64,000 nucleotides of DNA, taken from Macrolepiota albuminosa. Lineage: Eukaryota > Basidiomycota > Agaricomycetes > Agaricales > Agaricaceae. Positions within the stretch are counted from its first letter, which is position 1; every line of letters begins with the position of its first letter. Below are positions 21,557 to 34,400 of the stretch, piece after piece. The notes under the pieces were generated by a model. That model was not told the DNA's origin and did no database searches. It worked only from the letters and a program-made list of their open reading frames with translations. Location of the stretch: contig JAMWFC010000025.1 in NCBI GenBank assembly GCA_027475525.1, positions 372,001 through 436,000 on the forward strand. The letters run 5' to 3'. The translations under genes and the position numbers were made by a program.

Positions 21557-23036
21557 ATGCTGCAGCCATGCCTGACACGCTGGCCTGTCCCAGTTCCTCC
21601 TTCAGAGAAGCTGCCCACTGCACAGATGTTGGCCCCCCCCCCCAGGAAGGAGGAATCTGAGAATAAGGCAATGAGCAGCCCGTCCCCCCTAAATGCCCCA
21701 CTCTCACCTAATATGACAAACTTGTTGATCTCTGCCGATTTTTCCAAAAATACAGACAGTGACACCACCATGGTAGGCCAAACTCCACCCAGCACACCCT
21801 TCAATGGTGAGAACGAAATACAATGATCTAATATAGACTCCACAACCCCCTTACCCAGGATGAAATGAGATCCAGTATGGATTGTAAAGAGGACAAAAAA
21901 GACACCTGATGTTCCCCCCATCACTCAGGGCACCCAGAGCAAAGGGCTAACTGACCATGCACAAACACCCCCCCCAGCTCCTAAAATCCCTGCTACAAAC
22001 ACCGATCCTAGTGGGAGGCTTTCCCATAATCCACTTATCAACCCCACCATGGTTCAACCTACTTCCAAACCAGTGTGCCTTCTTTGACACTTACCCAGAG
22101 CCAAAACTCTGGATACAGGACTGGAGGGTGAGTAAGGACATGGACCTGATGGCCACCAGTGACAGGTTAAAGGAGCTCATATTGCACATGACAGAGAAAT
22201 GGGCAAAACTCTCCACTCCCCAACCAGAGAAAGAGATCATTGTCAAATATAGAAAAGACAAGAATAAGCCCCCTTACCACTTCTTAATATTCAGCATATC
22301 AGCAAGAGCAAACAACATCTTTTTGGCTCACCCTATTATATCCACCTCAGAGACATCAGCTTTTATCCTGCCATACAATCCACCCCTACCACTCCTCTGA
22401 TGTACCCTCAAGGGATTTATGTTGAGCATACAAAACAAGAAAGCAATCAAGGAAGCAGAGGAAATGGCAACAACTATAATTAAGAAAGCCTTGAGCGAGG
22501 ACAAGGCCTTAGTAGGACTACTAAAAAGCAGGCTAATAGATGATGCCACCTTCCAGCACAACCTTGACCCTGCCATAAACATTATAATGAGTCTCAAAGT
22601 GAAACTTATGAGAGGAGAGGAGTCAATCAACTGATCAATGCTACTTAAACCCAGGAAGCCATTATAAAATGTCTTTTTTTGACACATGCCTCCTATTACA
22701 TGGATGAGCTACTTCACTGTTTTGCAACATATCTAGAACAACAAGTTCATTGACATGGACTGCAGGAGTGCAACTCTAGTCAACAAAGAAAATTGCCTAC
22801 ACTGCAACAATTGTAAGGGGGCAGACCACAACACAGGTCAATGCAAATACAATATGCTCAAAGGTTGGCATGGTAGCAAGTCAACAGAAAAGATCAAAGA
22901 AACTGCAGAGTTTGCAACATCTAGTAAATATGATAGGAATCACACAGACAGAGAGAGCCATAGTGAAAAGAGAGCAGAAAACTGGAGGAGTGGTAATAGA
23001 GGCCTTCCCTATGGGCAGAGATGCAATCACAGATAA
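21557..23036 (+). pseudogene. LINE-A ORF1 (gag-like, zinc knuckle)
   Basis: Nucleic-acid-binding protein of the LINE RNP. The first ATG at 21557 opens a Pro/Ser-rich segment. Later frames carry a lysine-rich helical part near 22419-22634, and then CNNCKGADHNTGQC (CX2CX4HX4C) around 22815. Stops and frame changes separate the parts. The family assignment rests on position and the knuckle. Confidence 0.6.
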
Positions 23037-23819
23037 ATTACTAGAACTATGAATTTACATGATGAATCTATCCTACACTTTGGCTACATTGACTTACAAA
23101 AAGCAAGCGGATGAGTAAATGAAGGTAACAAGATGTGGATGCCAGTCACAATACAGAACTTGCAAGCCAATAAAGTAACCCAGCACAGAGGGAGCGACAG
23201 AAAGAGAACTGAGGACTGGCCCACCTCCAAGATCTAGAATGGTGAGATGAATTTACTGGGCCCAAGTAGGGCAACAGGTAATCTCATCTTGTCCTCCTTA
23301 CTGAGTGAGAATAATGTACTCAGATGGCATCATATTTATAAGGGTTAGGCTGTGTGGCAATCCCGCTTAAATACCACAGTAAAATGTGGTGTAAGATCCA
23401 AAACCCCACTCCTGACAGAAATAGAATTGAACTGAAGACAATGGTAGAATCTAACAGAAATGAACACAGTTCCTCTTGGAAAGGAGAGTATGTGTTTTCA
23501 ACCATCAAATATATCCTGGACAATAACCCAAGAGGGACTGGAGATGGGTCATGAGCACATGCCAGCACTCCTGAGCATGATATAAATAATGCAGAAAGAC
23601 ACTATGAAAATAGTTTTGACAATATTTCTTAAGAGGAGTGTGACTTATACCTAGACAGCAACAACAAATAAACTAATAGTGACCCTGTGGGAAATGTAAA
23701 TGAGGATGAACTCAAGAAAAACCAGTCAGGAGAAGAAAACCCTAACAGACCTCCAGCCGCCAATGTGAAAGGCAAGAAAAAGCAAGGGGAAATACAACTT
23801 GCCTTCCTGGACATGAAAG

Positions 23820-24250
23820 GGGGGGATCAACATCAACGCAACCTAAATGGAATGAAATAAAACAACTAATGAGAGAGAACAGGGTTGACATTCCTAGCAG
23901 TGCAGGAGACCCACCTTGATGAGCAAAATAAAGATAGACTCAATATACTATTCCAGAACCACATGTTCATTGAGGCAAGCCTGGACCCAAAAACGCCAAA
24001 TGCAATGGGGGTTGCCTTTATAATGAACAAGCAGACAACCAGGTGAAGAGAGGCACACACTTGTGAGCTGGTGCCAGAAAGGGCCCTAATCCTAGAAATA
24101 CCATGGTTCAACAACCAGCTCCTAAGCTGCATAAATGTCGACAGACCAGAATAAATACTAATCACTCAATGGTGTTGATGATGCTGCTAAATCCATGCCA
24201 GCCAAATATAGGAGAGGGGAGATATGCTATGCCAGCAATAATCACCAAAG
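23820..24250 (+). pseudogene. LINE-A APE-type endonuclease domain (degraded)
   Basis: Makes the target nick in intact elements. The segment LAVQETHLDEQNKDR matches the catalytic LQETH motif; downstream VAFIMNKQTT and LSCINVYRPE correspond to the strand leading to the conserved N-x-Y motif. Several TGA/TAG codons interrupt it. Confidence 0.65.
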
Positions 24251-26076
24251 ACTGTAAACTGATAGATGCTTTGAAGATACTGAAAAAAGAGTATCAAATA
24301 GCTTTGGAGATGAGCAAAACAACCAGAGATGAGATAAACAATCCACAATGTATCCATAAGCTTTTCAAGGAAAACATCCTGAATGCAGTAAGGAAAAGGT
24401 CAAAAGAGCTAAAGCCAGAGATCCTCAAAACCATAAATGCACTTAAGGTGAATAGAAGTAAAAGTCTGAACAATGCAGACTTAGACAAAGATTCTAGAAG
24501 AGAAAACGCAGCAATCCTTGATGAAAAGATAAAGGACCTTGAAATGCTGAGATTTGCACAAGCTAGGGATACAGTTGCAACTAATATATATTTAATGAGT
24601 GAAACAATAATGAAACCCTGGATAAATTTAAATAAGGAACAAAAGATCAGAGATGTAATAGTCACCCTGAAAGACTCCAATCTTGAGGTGACTAGGCTGG
24701 AACAAAAGTCAGCAAAAATGGCTGAGGTTGCAAAAAAGCACCATGAAGACCTATAAGAGAAGAGGTGGCCAAAAAACCTGAGAGCACATGATAGAAGAAT
24801 GAGAAAGGTACTGGCAGTGATAGACAAAGAAATCACAGAAAGCCAGAAATGCATGCTGAGATCTCCAATAATTAAAGATGAAGTAAAAAAAGCAATGGAA
24901 TCTCTCAAAAGCAGGAAAGCCACTGGTATGGACAGCATAATACATGAACTATAGATGGAACTAGCAATGTGCTATGAAGAGAGACAAGAAGAGGACAAAC
25001 CAGGTTTTGATGTAGTAGGAGCCTTAGCCATAGTTTTCCAAGACATACAGCTCTATGATATAGAAAAAGAGACAAGTTTTGCAGAGGACTGGCTCTGCCC
25101 AATCTACAAGAAAGGAGATAAGACAAATATAGAGAACTACCGATCCATAACCATATTGAATGCAGACTATAAGATCTTAACAATGGCATTATTGATTAAG
25201 CTCAGTAAAGTAGTGCCAGACATCATACACAATGACCAGGCAGGTTTCATGAAAGGTCAGAAGATTGAAGACCAAACAGAATTAGCTCACACAGTGATTG
25301 AGTAGTACAGAATCACAGGTAAAAATAGCATGATAGTGTGTTTTAACCAGGAGAAGGCCTATGATAAGATACTACATGGCTTTTTATAGGCCTCCATGAG
25401 GAAATTTGGTATTTCAGATAAATACATTAACACAGTAAAGACACTGTACTCCAATGCAAATACAAAGATAATCTTAAATGGGGAAGTCAGTAATAGTTTT
25501 AAGGTAAAAAGAGGAGTACACCAAGGGGACCTACTATTGTGCCTACTTTTTAACATAGCAATAGAATTCCTAGCTCAGATGTTGCGCTGCTCAGAGCTAA
25601 GAGGCATAAATATTGAAGGCCAAATAGAGCAAATCATTGCTATACTCTTTGCAGATGACACAATGGTGTACCTAGCAGAAGAGGACAAATTTCAAGATTT
25701 GCAGAAGACTCTGAAAGCATGGTGTTGTGCCTCTGGTGTGAGATTTAACATTCTAAAAACAGTCATTGTTCCGGTAGGAACATCAGAGTATGGGGAAAGA
25801 CTGATAACAACAAGGAGGATGAACCCGACGGATCCAATTATCTCAATAGATGTTAAGATTGCACAGAATGGTGAAGCAACAAGACTCCTGGGAGCCTTCA
25901 TAGATAATAATGTAGATAATATAAGTGTGTGGACCCCCACAATTGAGGCAATTGCAAATGACTTTGGAAGATGGAAGAAAGGAAACCCAACAGTCAAAGA
26001 AAAAAGGCTGATTATAGGAATAGTTGCTAGGAGAAGGATACAATATCACACAAGAGTTCAGGGTATGCCCAAATAA
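24250..26076 (+). pseudogene. LINE-A reverse transcriptase
   Basis: A helical connector open from 24103 to 24756 precedes RT. RT blocks follow: DWLCPIYKKGDKTNIENYRSITIL, KVVPDIIHNDQAGFMKGQ, KRGVHQGDLLLCLLFNIAIEFL and the active site FADDTMVYL. Then VRFNILKT and a GFxxNNVDN-like thumb. Stops at 24954, 25303, 25389 and 26076 break the frame; several fit CGA or CAG changed to TGA or TAG. Confidence 0.85.
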
Positions 26077-26939
26077 ATGGAAGACCTTATTATAAAAATG
26101 ATACAAGATTTTCTATGGGACAGAAATACCTGACCAACGATTGGATTCAGTACTCTGCGACACCTCCTAGAGGAAAAGAGGAAGAAAGTCCTTGACTTCA
26201 AGGCAAGAAATGAGGCTATCGAGATAATGAAAGTACAAAAATACCTCAAAATGAATAAAGATAGATCTAAATAGGCAAGAATAGCAGATAAGATCATTAA
26301 TATGAAGATATCAAAATGTAGCGAAATAGAGGAAAATGCACTGGTAAATACCTTCACCCAAACTACCAAGATAGACACAAGAGCAGCAAGCATAGATCTG
26401 CCACTACATCTGCAGAGAATGCTGAGAACCACAAAAAAGCACTGTGTCAGACTTTGCCCTTTGATAATGGATAAAGTTGTCAAAGAAAAAGTCTCAATAT
26501 GGTTCCATCTGTAATTAGAACAGATAAAAAACATCAAAATCAACATAGCAACAATGAAGTGCATAAGATCTACACATAAAATTCAGACAGTGGGAGACAT
26601 GGCAGAACTAGGATGCCTGCTGGGAGTCATGGGAAACACAAACCACAAAGCACAAAAAAACTGTGCATGCTCTGTTTGCCAAAGAATAGCACAGAAAGGG
26701 GTGTAGTAACCCCTATAAGTGTAGCAAGACAGCACAAAATTTCCTAATGAAGTTGGGTAAGAAATGAAACCTGGACACATCCAATGTAGACAGATCCATG
26801 AGTGAGGAAGAAAAGGCCCTCATACCAGATGAAACCTCACTAACTTTTGAATTCAATTTTATGACAAGGAACTCCCTGATGGAAAGCTTCAGAATCTTTG
26901 TGAATCAAAAACAAGAAACAGGAGAATACATGGACTATA

Positions 26940-28226
26940 AGAAATAAGACCGCTCCCCCCCTGAATTGACTATTATATACATAGACAGATCTTGTATAAG
27001 AGACAAAGATAGGTACACTGCAGCAGAAGCTGGAGTATGGTTTGGAGAGGAAGACCTCCAAAATAGAGCAATTTGACTATCCCAGAACTTAGCACAGACA
27101 AACAATGCTGGAGAGGCAGTGGCAATACTTGCTGCCACCCAAGCAGTGCCAAAAAATGAAGCTATTCTCATCAAGAGTGACTCACAGATTACATTAAACA
27201 GTATCACAAAACACTTGAGGAAGCAAGAGGATGAAAGATGGATAGGCACTGCAAATAAAAACATTATGGAATCCCTAGTTGCCTGACTAAAAGAGAGAAC
27301 AGGCCTAACACTACTGAGTAAAGTTAAAGGTCATGCAGGAGTAGTAGGTAATGAAAAAGCAGACAAACTCACAAATACAGGCACAAGGAAGACCATCCCA
27401 GATGAAATAGATATAACTATTCTTCCAGGTTTCATCCTGCCAGAGGCAAAGCTATCAAACATCATGCAAGCCATAGCATATAAAGGAATAATTGAAATGC
27501 AACTCTTTCTGGAGAGAAAAGGCACAAGCATATATCTAAACATGATAAGATGGGCAGCTATGGAACAGCATGAAGAAATGCCAACGGATAAACAAATCTG
27601 GAAATTCCTGCAAGACAAGGACTTATTTAGACAGATCAGAGCTTTCATGTGGAGAGCAATGCATAATGGATACAAACTTGAAAATTACTAGGAGAACATA
27701 CCAGGCTACAAAGATAAATCAATCTGTCTCCTATGCAAAGTCATGGAAACCCTGTAACATGTCTTTACTGACTGTGCGGCATCAGGTCAAAAGACAGTCT
27801 GAGACCTAACATGAACCATATTTGAAAAGAGAGGAATTGAATACAGAAAGCCCTTGCTTGAAGATCAGCTGGGTTGCATCTTAACAAAGAGAATGGATAA
27901 AAATGACAAGGGAGCAAGGAGGTTCAGGAAAGTCATGATAGCAGAAGCAATGTATATGCTCTGGCTTCTGAGATGTGAGTGGAGAATCTCAAGGGGCTCC
28001 GACCCAGAAACTCCCCTTATGAAAAGAAAGATAGTGAACAGACTCAGAGCTGTGATATTAAAGAAGATCAAAATGAATTGCCTGGCAAATGGATAGAACT
28101 AGATTTAGAAGGCTAGCTACTAAGTCTGGCTTAGTAAAAAAGACTTGGAAGAATCTACTGCCAGAGGACCTAAACCCCCTCAGATCCTGGAGAAATTTGA
28201 CCATGGTTTTAGTGGGTATTGGATAA
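26940..28226 (+). pseudogene. LINE-A RNase H domain and C-terminal region
   Basis: The frame from about 26960 gives YIDRSCIRDKD (first Asp), GEAVAILAATQAV (Glu), LIKSDSQITL (Asp) and KVKGHAGVVGNEKADKL, the standard RNase H1 core. Near 27720 a CLLCKVMETL...H...C motif resembles the terminal zinc motif of fungal LINEs. The region ends with KTWKNLLPEDL and VLVGIG followed by a stop at 28226. A few stops interrupt it. Confidence 0.8.
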
Positions 28227-28408
28227 CGAGTCCCACACATAATGTGTAAAGGCATTTCCATTGGGGTGGCTCCAAGCACAGAGGGTTGAGTACATAAGAA
28301 AAGTGGCATGACGGTGCAATTATCCCAGTCTACTTGAGGTTGACCATGTAAATTGTTGAGTAAACTATTGTGATACCACCAAAAAAAAAAACAAAAAAAA
28401 AAACAAAA

Positions 28409-28424
28409 AGAAGTAGATATCACA
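28409..28424. repeat. 3' target-site duplication of LINE-A
   Basis: AGAAGTAGATATCACA directly after the A-rich tail. Confidence 0.75.
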
Positions 28425-28589
28425 ATAGTAACATAGTAACACCTTCTGATGTAGCTACAACTCTCAAAGTTTTTCTTGTATTTTTTTTGTCAGTGCAACT
28501 TATTTGCATACTTAAAGACAATCCAAGTTGAATAGGCTAAGGAATTCTGGAACAATTTGAGGAGCTTTTTGAGAAACAACTTATAAATC

Positions 28590-29985
28590 AATATTAACAT
28601 AATGGTGGATGACCTAAACATGATTGAAGATGTTATAGACAGGTTACCTGTGAGAAACGACCTAGAAGAGGCTTGAGAAGCACTAGATAATTTAAAAAGG
28701 CAGCTGAGACTCCAAGATAGCTGGAGAGATACTTTCCCTGACATGAGAGCCTGCTCATATGTGCAAGAGGCAACAATAACTATGTCCAAATTAGATAGAA
28801 TATATGTAAGTCCAAACATCCTGGAAATGGCCAGAGAATAGCACATAAAACTCTCAGGAATTCCTGGTACAGACTATTTCTTGGCATCAGTTAAAGTAGC
28901 CCATAAAGAAGCCCTGCAAATAGACAAAGGTTGATGGACTATGAAAGAACATGTAATCAGGGACAAAAGATTTAGGACTTTTGTAAACAAAAAAAGAATA
29001 TAGAGCATTGGAATGATTGAAGCACCATAACAGGACATCCAAGCATAATACTCAAACAATATATTTGACATGGAAGTCTGCAATCATTGAAATGGCAAAG
29101 CAGAGGGATAAAATGGTTGTTCCAAAATATGAGAAAAATATCAAAGTACTAGAATCAGAGCTAAGAGAAGCACAGAATGACAGTGACTTGGAAGACCAAG
29201 AAAAACAAGAAAAAGTGAGAAACATTATATCTCAAATGTACTCCATAATAAAAAAAAACCATCTTAAAAAAGAAACAAGATTGCCACTAAGAACAAAATA
29301 ATGGGAGAGACAATGTGCAAATTTTGGACATGCTCTGGAAAGATGGCTAAACCAAGAGATCTGATCTATGCTCTGAGAAAAACAAGAAATGGTAAACAGG
29401 ACAACAGATATAAGAAGAGATCAGATGTAATAGCTAGCCTTGCCAAAGAATATTATGACAACTTGCAACAACAATACACTGATGTCTCTAGGGAGATTAG
29501 AGAGGAAAAAATTGTTAAGGTCCTGAGTAATATCAAGACAAGAACCATGCCTCAGCAGAGTAGTAAGCTGGGGGCAAGTATTGTCAGACTAGAAATTGCT
29601 AAGGCACTTAAAAAATCAAGAAAAAATAGCTTGGAACCAGATCTGAATGGCATCCAATATGAGTTCTGGAAGTCAATAAATAACCAATATGTTCATGACT
29701 CAAGACTAAATAGAAAAAAAAGAGCTCAGAGGCCAGTATTTGATATTCTGGAACTTTTAAACAGGGTATACAAAATTTTAGAATATGTGACAACTCTACT
29801 TTTGCAGAAGGGTAAATGTGCCCACTCTATAAAAAGAACAATAAAACAGACATAGCCAATTACAGGCCAATAACATGTCTAAATATGGACTATAAAATAT
29901 TCACAAAAGTTCTAGCGGGAAAACTGGTGGAAATGATAACAGACTTGATTTATCCTAGTCAAGCTGTAAGCAGATTTGGTATCTG
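28590..29985 (+). pseudogene. LINE-B fragment: endonuclease C-terminus and start of RT
   Basis: A second LINE family, distinct from LINE-A. It starts within the endonuclease (DDLNMIEDVIDRLP, then KLDRIYVSPNI and GIPGTDYFLASVKV, matching the D-x-N and final GxDH blocks, with His replaced by Tyr). It continues through a Lys/Glu-rich connector (28.98-29.3 kb) to the RT entry ANYRPITCLNMDYKIFTKVL and LIYPSQA, then ends abruptly. Neither end of the element is present. Many in-frame stops. Confidence 0.75.
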
Positions 29986-31019
29986 ACTTCACTGAGTATG
30001 AGTATTAACTGAAACAGAATATCATTCAAAAACCAAAAACTCTACTCTTTTGTCTACCACTCCTATATATACCTATTCTGCTACCATTGAAGTTTTTCTT
30101 TTCCTTGATTTGTCTCTCCCTTTACCACAAATCTGAGACCTAATCAAGAAGCTGAAATCTGCCTTCTCTCTATGACTTACTTAGAGACCTTTCTACAAGT
30201 CTGTCTGAAGTAGTATAGGATGATATTAAAGATAGTAGTAATTATAGCATAATGATAGAATTGTACTTCATCATGTTTATATACACTAGCTATAGTTTGG
30301 GCTATAAGTGTGGATAAGGTGCTTTTTAGGGGTGTGTAATTGGTGTGTAGGTAATCCAACAATAATGCAAGCTGTGGATATGATTATGATGATATTTGAA
30401 ATGTTTAAGAATGTAAATAGTAAATCTGGTATTAGCATTGATTTGTATTGTAACAATGTTTGAAAATTTAGAGATGGATTTTGGTGTAGGTGGATGGGCA
30501 CAAAATTTGAAGAGAATACAAACAAGATGGAAGTTTGATGAAAAGAGCACAAAGTCATGTGACTACTACAAAGACCTTAAAATATGTCTTACATTCATTT
30601 CATGACTCTTTTCTGCAGACTTATATTTTGAGACCTTTTTATGAGTCTGTCTGAAGTAGTATAGGATAATATTAAAGATAATAGTAATTATAGTATAGTG
30701 ATAGAATTGTACATTGTCATGTTCATACACACTTGCTATAGTTTAGACTATGAGTGCATCTAGGCTACTTCTCAGAGATGCATGATTAGCATGTAGATAA
30801 CTCAGCCTTGTAGAAGCATTGCACATTGGTAGAGTCAATCACTCCTTTAGAAGCAGTGTGACAAGAAGGCATTATATCTTTTATAAGTGACATTAAAAGT
30901 TTGATATAGAGGGGAGTAATAATCTCAAGTATTGTAAAAAAGAAGGCATTATATCTTTTATAAGTGACATTAAAAGTTTGATATAGAGGGGAGTAATAAT
31001 CTCAAGTATTGTAAAAAAG
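29986..31019. other. AT-rich non-coding stretch with diverged direct repeat pair
   Basis: Copies at about 30155-30360 and 30605-30800 align with an offset of 446 bp: both contain GTCTGTCTGAAGTAGTATAG, then ATATTAAAGATA and TAGAATTGTAC. They differ at many sites. They might be termini of a small element or relics of one LTR pair. No gene seen. Confidence 0.6.
30865..31018. repeat. 77-bp direct duplication 10
   Basis: Adjacent copies, period 77, in non-coding AT-rich sequence. Confidence 0.95.
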
Positions 31020-31029
31020 TGTTGGATAA

Positions 31030-31940
31030 CCAACATCCTGATAACTTCATAACATCAAATAGTATTTGAGACAGAAGAAGATGTGTAGTGCCTCCAATTT
31101 ATAAGCAGTGACCTGTAATGATGGGGAAATTCCTTGGTTCAAATATACCATTGATTCTAGATAGGAACTTTTAACATGTTAAAGGAATGAGTGTGCCTGT
31201 CAAATTTTTGAATGATGCTAAGGAGAAATTAATTGAAATGTAGTTCAATTTTTGATGTACTTTCAAGGCAGTAATAAGATCTGCTTTATTTTGATAAGGT
31301 AACATAACATCCTTTCCCTTCTTTCTACCAAGTTTTGTATTTGGAAGGTGTAAAACTCATGATCCTTTATTCATACATTTGTGTTGGAGGTCAGACCACT
31401 TTGGATTCAGAGTTTGCTATGAAATAAACACATATATTGAAGGAAGAGGTGAAATTAACACTAGTTTGAAGAATGTGTAGCATATCAATAGTAATGGGAG
31501 GTTATTGATTTTTAATTGAAGAGGAAGGGCATTGATTCTCAATCTCTTTAATGATATATATAAGATGAATATCTTTTTGATAAGGTATGTTATTCTGGAT
31601 ATGCCATGCCCAAATACCATTGCATTTGAATAAACTGTGCCTCCTGCTAGTCTTTCTGCAAAGGATGATGCATAATTTGCATAAGAGAGCCTCTGATGAA
31701 GGTATGTTGTCTTCTGGAATGCATCTGATTGCACAATATGTTAGAAATTGTTGTACTGCCTGTGAATGCTTTCCAGCTGTGGATAGTTTCCAAGCCAATG
31801 CAATAACTGCTGAGACAAGATGTGAATGTATTGTAGAGAGTGAAGTGGTGGACATGAAAGATCCAACAGTCTTAATCTGATATGTAGGGTTTTGTTGTAG
31901 AGATAGAAATGTACAATGTTTGAAAGATGCAAGAAACATG
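31030..31940 (-). pseudogene. Relic of a tyrosine recombinase (DIRS/Ngaro or Crypton type)
   Basis: The 31502-31939 frame has KHSQAVQQFLTYCAIRCIPEDNIPSSEALLCKLC, then a helix followed by IWAWHIQNNIPYQKDIHLIYIIKEIEN. This pattern is that of the SAM-like N-terminal domain of tyrosine recombinases common in basidiomycetes. Past a stop the strand continues with weak matches to the catalytic part, including a degraded H-S-F-R-x-G-G-type segment (YRSLLINWRHYTSSS) around 31060. Many stops from CpG loss. Assignment is from remembered family patterns, so moderate. The DIRS or Crypton choice cannot be made because no RT is visible. Confidence 0.45.
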
Positions 31941-33010
31941 TAAACATGATAATGAGCAAGTTGAGAAATGATCTGATTTATTTTCCTATTTTTCTAACTG
32001 TTCTGATTTCTTGAGAGATATTCTGAGGAGAGAGCATATATTGTACCTTGACAAGAGAGGCCAGCAGGTCTTAGTTTATATCAGACAGTCACTATAGATA
32101 TGATTGAATGGGTAAAAAACCAAAGTAGGCAAAGAAACTGCAATAAGTAAATGATTAGATATAAGATAAAGAATAAAGAAATACCTGTGTAATGACTGAG
32201 TCAGTTAATGAGTGATATATAGTTTTGAGATATAGGAGTAACACAGGTAGAAACAGGAAAAGAGAATAATGCAAAGGAAAAATTCTCTGTGAAGGTCCAT
32301 CTGCCAGGTTTTTGGAAGTAGAAATTGGGCCAACCAAGATTAGCAGCAATGTCCCAGATAAGTTTTTTTGTTATACTTATAAAGCTTGATTTCTAAAACA
32401 TTGGTGTGTTGGAAACAAAAGAAAATAAAATCATCTACTTATTTTAGCACAGCCTCAATGCTGGCAATAAATAGAGACTATTGCATCTGCTACCAATCCA
32501 AAACAATGCATAATGTTTGGGTGTCTGGTAGTAATTAAGTAGGAAATATATACTGTCTATATTAAAGTTTTTGATATCTAGATGAGATATCAGGATGAGA
32601 AAAAAGTATCATGAAGTATAGAGCCTAATGTAAAGCTAAATTGGAGACTATGTATTGTGGAAGAGAAACAATTGAATGTGCCTGCCAATCTCAGATAGTT
32701 AGCCCATTTCTAGAGTAGAGCATCACAATAGTATGTGTCATATGTTGTAGAAGAGCTTGCTTTGTACTATACAATATATGTGCAGCAGAGTCTGCTACAC
32801 TATAGTAGAGCAATTTCCAGCATGCTATAGAATACAGAGCTGCAGATGTGTTACAATGTGCTGTATGACATAGTCTAGTAGATCAATAAAAGGCAGGCAC
32901 ACACATAAACATGCAAGCCTGGCAGATGCCAGCAGATACTAGCAGATATCAACCAGCAGCTGCTAGCAGGCATTAGCCCATGATTGAAAACCTCCTCTGT
33001 TAGCAGACAT
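31941..33010. other. AT-rich repeat-like DNA without recognisable gene
   Basis: Very low in CpG. I see no open frame with a family signature. Around 32880-33000 there are short imperfect repeats of GCAGATGCCAGCAGATAC type. Confidence 0.5.
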
Positions 33011-33359
33011 TGATGATGCCAACTGTAGTTGAGTGCACCAGACAATACACAGTACAACACCATTTTCAGTGCCTGTCATGCTTAATGTGCAAGGAGTTAT
33101 AACAGAGTCCTGGTGTGCTTGAGCTAATATGATATACTGGCTCAAAAAACTGCCCCAGTATTTGGCTTTTTTGGAAAGATTCACATGGTGTGCAACAGTT
33201 ATCTAGGCAAAAAAAATTGTGGAACATCACATGACATACAGCTGCATCCTGGCTCCATAATAATGTATAGATCATGTGATTTGAACAAGAACTTGCTAAT
33301 TAATCAATCAAACAAAATATTCAATCATTGGGGCAATTTTTTGACTCACTCTAATTTAC

Positions 33360-34300
33360 TCTAATTTTTATATCTAGTACTTGGTATGACCTCCATTTTC
33401 TTTTTATAACTGCTTTGATCCTTCTAGACATGCTCTCTATGAGGCTTTAGCATACCTATTGAGGTATTTCATTCTACTCCTTGACCACTCTCTTTCACAA
33501 CTTATGCACTTCTTTAGGGGGGTACCTCATACTCCAAAAATTTGCACTTGATATAAGCCCAGAGGTGTTCAATGAGATGAGATCGGGGGATTGGGCAGGC
33601 CAGGATATCACAATGATGTTGTTATCAGAAAACCAGATTATTGCCTATTGGAAGGTGTGTTTTGGGTCATTGTTCTGCTGAAAATATTGTCCTTCCTCTT
33701 CTATTTCTAACTTCTCAAAGCTTTCCACCACTCCCTCATGCAAAATCTCACAATACTGTGCAGCATCCATCTTCTCCTAAACTTCTATTAGCTTCTCCAC
33801 TCCATTCCAACCCATGCAGCTCCATACCATTAAATTGTTTCCTCCTCCATGCTTGACAGTTGGTGTAGTAGTGCAGTCAGATAGTAGTTCTCCTGGAATT
33901 TTCCACATATATATCTTCCCATCTGATCCGATTCAATTAATCTTTGTCTCATTACTCTGAAAAACCCTTTTCCAATCCTCCACTGTCTAGTTTTCATGAT
34001 ACTGAGCAAACTTGAGCCAATTTGCACAATGAGCAGCCTTGAGCATAGGAACTTTCTTCTTTGTTGCTTAGCAAAAACCTGCCTTCTTCAATGCATTTCT
34101 GACTGTCTGAGGATTAGCAGGACTGGAGATGACAGAATTAATAAACTGTGTAGCTTGAACAGCATTATCTAGCCTTCCAGTAGTAATTTAACTAATAATA
34201 GACTGTTTGTCATTTTAAGAATAACCTCTAGAATGATTTTCTTTGTTGCTCTCCAGTTCTTTGCTGATCCTCTTTACAGTGCCTTTTCCCAGGCCAGTTT
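33360..34300 (-). pseudogene. Tc1-like transposase, inactive
   Basis: DDE transposase that cuts and pastes at TA sites. Visible parts are KHGGGNNLMVWSCMGWNGVEKL (first-Asp strand neighbourhood), then KMDAAQYCEILHEGVVES, FQQNNDPKHTF (second Asp), a stop, and WPAQSPDL followed by IEHLW in another frame. The frame change falls just before the catalytic Glu. The gene ends with NGGHTKY and a stop next to the left terminal repeat. The N-terminal DNA-binding part beyond 34.1 kb is poorly kept. Confidence 0.8.
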
Positions 34301-34400
34301 TTGTTTGGATTTGATGCTAAGAATACTCCTCATTGAGGAAAGAAGCAATAGAAAAGTGATTGGCAGCAGAAATAGGTCACATGATGGTGGTAGAGTGTCA

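Larger units (their letters stand above)
21506..28408 (+). mobile_element. LINE-A: full-length, decayed non-LTR retrotransposon (Tad/I-like)
   Basis: Order is ORF1 with a zinc knuckle, APE-type endonuclease, reverse transcriptase, RNase H, a second Cys-rich motif, then an A-rich tail (28379-28408). A 16-bp target duplication with one mismatch flanks it, so both ends are defined. An RNase H after RT and an APE endonuclease fit the I/Tad group. Numerous in-frame stops and near absence of CpG show it is dead. Confidence 0.85.

Noticed and set aside
28379..28408. A-rich run as a simple low-complexity repeat.
   Set aside because: Its position right before the matching target duplication makes it the LINE-A tail.
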